Below, in pieces: positions 63,977 to 64,000 of a stretch of DNA of 64,000 nucleotides. Made by a program: the position numbers and the translations under genes. Below the pieces are notes generated by a model that saw only the letters and a list, made by a program, of their open reading frames with translations, had not been told where the DNA came from and did not search any database. Origin of the DNA: Streptococcus australis ATCC 700641 (lineage in GTDB: Bacteria; Bacillota; Bacilli; Lactobacillales; Streptococcaceae); the NCBI RefSeq assembly GCF_000186465.1, contig NZ_GL636091.1, forward strand, positions 103,188 through 167,187, in the 5' to 3' direction. Within the stretch, counting starts at the first letter, position 1; every line of letters starts with the position of its first letter.

Positions 63977-64000
63977 AAATGCCTCCTTCAATAAAAATTG

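Overview
The window looks like the chromosome of an oral streptococcus of the mitis/sanguinis group. The evidence is the pepO - fimCBA - tpx - DtxR-type regulator block, a groESL operon behind a perfect CIRCE, the vex/vnc-type ABC plus two-component locus, a 6S RNA - tRNA-Lys pair behind rarA, and streptococcal intergenic repeats. The Mn-binding lipoprotein strongly resembles FimA of Streptococcus parasanguinis as I remember it. That species is my best guess, but it is unconfirmed without a search.

Layout. 1-9 kb holds a TPR-type HTH regulator, a GH1 glycosidase, a class-I amidotransferase, a short bacteriocin locus behind a competence (SigX) box, leuS and an oligopeptide-binding lipoprotein. 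9.2-10.1 kb holds a CPBP intramembrane protease beside a 46-codon double-glycine peptide gene. 10.3-19.5 kb is a sugar cluster: GldA, fructose-6-phosphate aldolase, a PflD-like glycyl radical enzyme, PTS IIC/IIB/IIA, a SorC and a DeoR regulator, and a divergent activase. It carries every enzyme of the anhydroglycolysis route described for E. coli YbiW/PflD. 19.7-26.8 kb is the manganese region. 27-39 kb is mostly housekeeping (dtd, relA, rsmE, prmA, rarA) with a wall-anchored nucleotidase.

39.2-52.3 kb is the most unusual stretch. 6S RNA and tRNA-Lys(CTT) are followed by a tandem array of at least three related integrated elements, each ending in the same roughly 250-bp right end. The first keeps an integrase broken by one amber codon, an oriT-like segment, an XRE regulator and a frameshifted DUF308 gene. 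The second has lost its integrase through a 7-bp microhomology deletion. It carries an AT-rich lactococcin-972-type bacteriocin island with its own ABC exporter/immunity genes, two-component system and XRE regulator. The third keeps only a regulator fragment, IS ends and a YeiH-type transporter.

52.5-60.7 kb has an orphan immunity-like protein, an FtsX-type ABC pair and a complete vex/vnc-type locus (permease, ATPase, permease, response regulator, kinase). 61.6-64 kb is groEL/groES and a small membrane protein. Repeats worth noting are a modular three-stem element (three copies, one missing exactly its middle stem), a four-stem cruciform-like element near 26.9 kb, a BOX-like tandem pair near 27.7 kb, and a 79-bp pair with a compensatory base change downstream of groEL. 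No CRISPR array or complete IS was seen.
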